Both the position numbers and the translations under genes were made by a program. The notes under the pieces are model-generated. The model was not told the DNA's origin and searched no databases. It was given only the letters and a program-made list of their open reading frames with translations. This document shows, piece after piece, positions 4,971-6,356 of a stretch of 6,356 bases of DNA. Source of the stretch: Opitutia bacterium (GTDB lineage: Bacteria; Verrucomicrobiota; Verrucomicrobiia; Opitutales; UBA953); assembly GCA_947460445.1 (NCBI GenBank), contig CANHHS010000085.1, forward strand, positions 1-6,356, read 5' to 3'. Each line of letters begins with the position of its first letter. Position 1 is the first letter of the stretch.

Positions 4971-6182
4971 ATGAACATCCACGAGTATCAAGCTAAGGCC
5001 CTCTTTGAGCAATTCGGCGTAGCCGTTCCCAAAGGCGCAACCGCCCAAAACGCTTCTGAATTCGAAGCTGCACTTGCGAAGCTCAATGGCGCCGATGGCT
5101 ATATGGTGAAATCGCAAATCCACGCGGGTGGACGTGGCAAAGGGACATTTACGAATGGCTTCAAAGGCGGTGTTAAGTTTTCAGCAAACAAGGAGAAGGC
5201 CTTAGAGAATGCCAAGGCTATGCTCGGCAACACCCTCGTCACCGCTCAAACCGGTGCTGAAGGTCGCAAAGTCCAAACCATTTATTTCACCGAGGCGGCT
5301 AACCTCGGTAAGCGTGCCGATGGACGTGATGACGAATACTACCTCGCCATCCTGCTCGACCGCGCCACCTCTCGTCCTGTCATTGTGGCTTCGACTGAAG
5401 GCGGTATGGAAATTGAACACGTAGCTCACGCCACGCCTGAGCGTATCTTTAAAGTCCACGTCGATCCTGCGGTTGGCCTGCAAGCATTCCAAGCTCGCCA
5501 AATCGCCTTCGCACTCGGTTTCTCCGGTGATCTCTTCAAGCAGTGCGTCACGCTCGTCACTAAGCTTTACCATTTCTACTGGGAGAAGGATTGCGCAATG
5601 GTCGAAGTGAATCCTTTGCTCGTCACCAAAGAAGGCAAGTTGCTCGCGCTCGACGCCAAAGTCTCTTTCGACGACAACGCTACTTACCGCCATCCCGACG
5701 TCGTTGCCTTACGCGACCTCAACGAGGAAGACTCTAAAGAAATCGAAGCTTCCAAGTTCGGCCTCTCGTACATTGCGCTCGACGGCAGCATCGCGTGTCT
5801 CGTCAACGGTGCCGGTCTGGCCATGTCCACCATGGACATCATCCAGCACTTCGGCGGCAAACCGGCCAACTTCCTCGACGTCGGCGGTGGTGCCTCCAAA
5901 GACCAAGTCACCGCAGCCTTTAAGATTATTCTCGGTGACCCCAATGTGAAGGGGATCTTGGTTAACATCTTCGGCGGTATCATGGACTGTGATGTCATTG
6001 CCCAGGGTATCGTCGCTGCAGCCCGCGAGACCGGCCTCACCCTCCCCCTCGTCGTTCGCCTCGAAGGTAACAACGTTGCTGCGGGTAAAGCGACGCTCGC
6101 TGCGAGCGGACTCAAGCTCGTCTCGGGCGACTCCATGGCCGATGCCGCCCAAAAAATTGTCGCACTCGTCGCCAAGCAATAA
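4971..6182 (+). CDS. sucC: succinyl-CoA synthetase beta subunit (ADP-forming type)
   Basis: SucC, with SucD, interconverts succinyl-CoA and succinate while making ATP or GTP, the substrate-level phosphorylation step of the TCA cycle. The 403-residue protein is somewhat longer than E. coli SucC (388). The N-terminal ATP-grasp region (about 1-240) starts MNIHEYQAK and contains the nucleotide-binding KSQIHAGGRGKG (47-58). Asn214 (EVNPL) and Asp228 (LDAK) are the expected Mg ligands. The C-terminal CoA-ligase region (about 255-400) has CLVNGAGLAMSTMD (276-289), FLDVGGGAS (301-309), GILVNIFGGI (328-337) and VVRLEGNN (361-368). Most of the extra length is an insert, roughly 58-66, between GGRGKG and GGVK. 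This is like the longer loop of mitochondrial-type beta subunits and absent from E. coli. The ATG fits the conserved N terminus; CAAACGA precedes it, with no SD. The sucD gene follows after 10 nt. Confidence 0.97.
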   Translation: MNIHEYQAKALFEQFGVAVPKGATAQNASEFEAALAKLNGADGYMVKSQIHAGGRGKGTFTNGFKGGVKFSANKEKALENAKAMLGNTLVTAQTGAEGRKVQTIYFTEAANLGKRADGRDDEYYLAILLDRATSRPVIVASTEGGMEIEHVAHATPERIFKVHVDPAVGLQAFQARQIAFALGFSGDLFKQCVTLVTKLYHFYWEKDCAMVEVNPLLVTKEGKLLALDAKVSFDDNATYRHPDVVALRDLNEEDSKEIEASKFGLSYIALDGSIACLVNGAGLAMSTMDIIQHFGGKPANFLDVGGGASKDQVTAAFKIILGDPNVKGILVNIFGGIMDCDVIAQGIVAAARETGLTLPLVVRLEGNNVAAGKATLAASGLKLVSGDSMADAAQKIVALVAKQ

Positions 6183-6192
6183 CTGAACTTCC

Positions 6193-6356
6193 ATGTCTAT
6201 CTTCGTTAACGAAAAAACACGCGTCCTCGTCCAAGGCATTACGGGCGACTTCGGTGGCCGTCACGCCAAGCTCTCCTTGGACTACGGCACACAGGTCGTT
6301 GCAGGCGTCACCCCTGGCAAAGGCGGCCAAGTCTTTGAACACGGCGGCAAAAAAGT
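6193..6356 (+). CDS. sucD: succinyl-CoA synthetase alpha subunit, 3' end beyond window
   Basis: The gene is partial: 54 complete codons from the ATG at 6193 to the right edge, of a family of about 290 residues. The start MSIFVNEKTRVLVQGITG and the later VVAGVTPGKGGQVF (about 36-49) are the standard N terminus and CoA-binding Rossmann region of SucD. The catalytic His, which carries the phosphate, lies outside the window. The usual GxEGxFHA after TG is GDFGGRHA here, a mild variant. It follows sucC by 10 nt and is certainly co-transcribed with it; the two subunits assemble together. No SD is present (GAACTTCC precedes the ATG). Confidence 0.96.
   Translation, partial: MSIFVNEKTRVLVQGITGDFGGRHAKLSLDYGTQVVAGVTPGKGGQVFEHGGKK

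Noticed and set aside
5202..6239. Three long minus-strand open frames (163-176 codons) across sucC
   Set aside because: All overlap the well-conserved SucC frame, overlap each other in part, and show no domain or start signal.
1..6356. Mobile element, prophage, CRISPR, toxin-antitoxin or defence system, including integration at the tRNA gene
   Set aside because: All frames are accounted for by housekeeping genes. No transposase, integrase, spaced direct repeats, or duplicated tRNA 3' end is seen.

Overview
This window is an ordinary, densely packed piece of bacterial core chromosome. It has six protein genes on the + strand, two of them cut by the window edges, and one tRNA gene on the - strand. 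In order: the C-terminal two thirds of a BaiN/HI0933-type flavoprotein (1-810), an ABC-F ATPase (869-2716), elongation factor P (2791-3354), tRNA-Gln(UUG) on the minus strand (3435-3505), UMP kinase pyrH (3589-4314), ribosome recycling factor frr (4339-4905), succinyl-CoA synthetase beta sucC (4971-6182), and the start of the alpha subunit sucD (6193 to the right edge). No mobile element, CRISPR array, phage gene or integration scar is visible, and base and codon usage look uniform.

Organism: base composition is moderate to slightly GC-rich. None of the visible start codons has a convincing Shine-Dalgarno sequence at normal distance. The tRNA does not encode its CCA end. EF-P has an unusual loop with no Lys or Arg at its tip, and SucC has an insert in its N-terminal glycine-rich loop. 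Together these suggest a member of the PVC group, perhaps Verrucomicrobiota (Opitutae-like). This is inference from protein flavour, not proof.

Layout: the left part (1-3354) reads rightward and ends at a strong hairpin terminator at 3375-3403. The tRNA is transcribed leftward toward that same hairpin, which can also work in reverse. The tRNA and pyrH are divergent: their candidate -35 boxes are both TTGAC-type, lie back to back and are only 7 bp apart. The right part, pyrH-frr-sucC-sucD, is closely spaced (24, 65 and 10 nt gaps) and looks like one operon, with a 9-bp hairpin between frr and sucC.

Function: four of the seven genes act directly in translation. The ABC-F protein and EF-P both act on stalled ribosomes, tRNA-Gln is a decoder, and RRF splits the post-termination ribosome. 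PyrH makes UDP, and SucCD is the substrate-level phosphorylation step of the TCA cycle. I found no convincing new multi-gene system. The points most worth a second look are the EF-P loop, the divergent tRNA/pyrH promoter, the ABC-F/EF-P adjacency and the SD-less starts.
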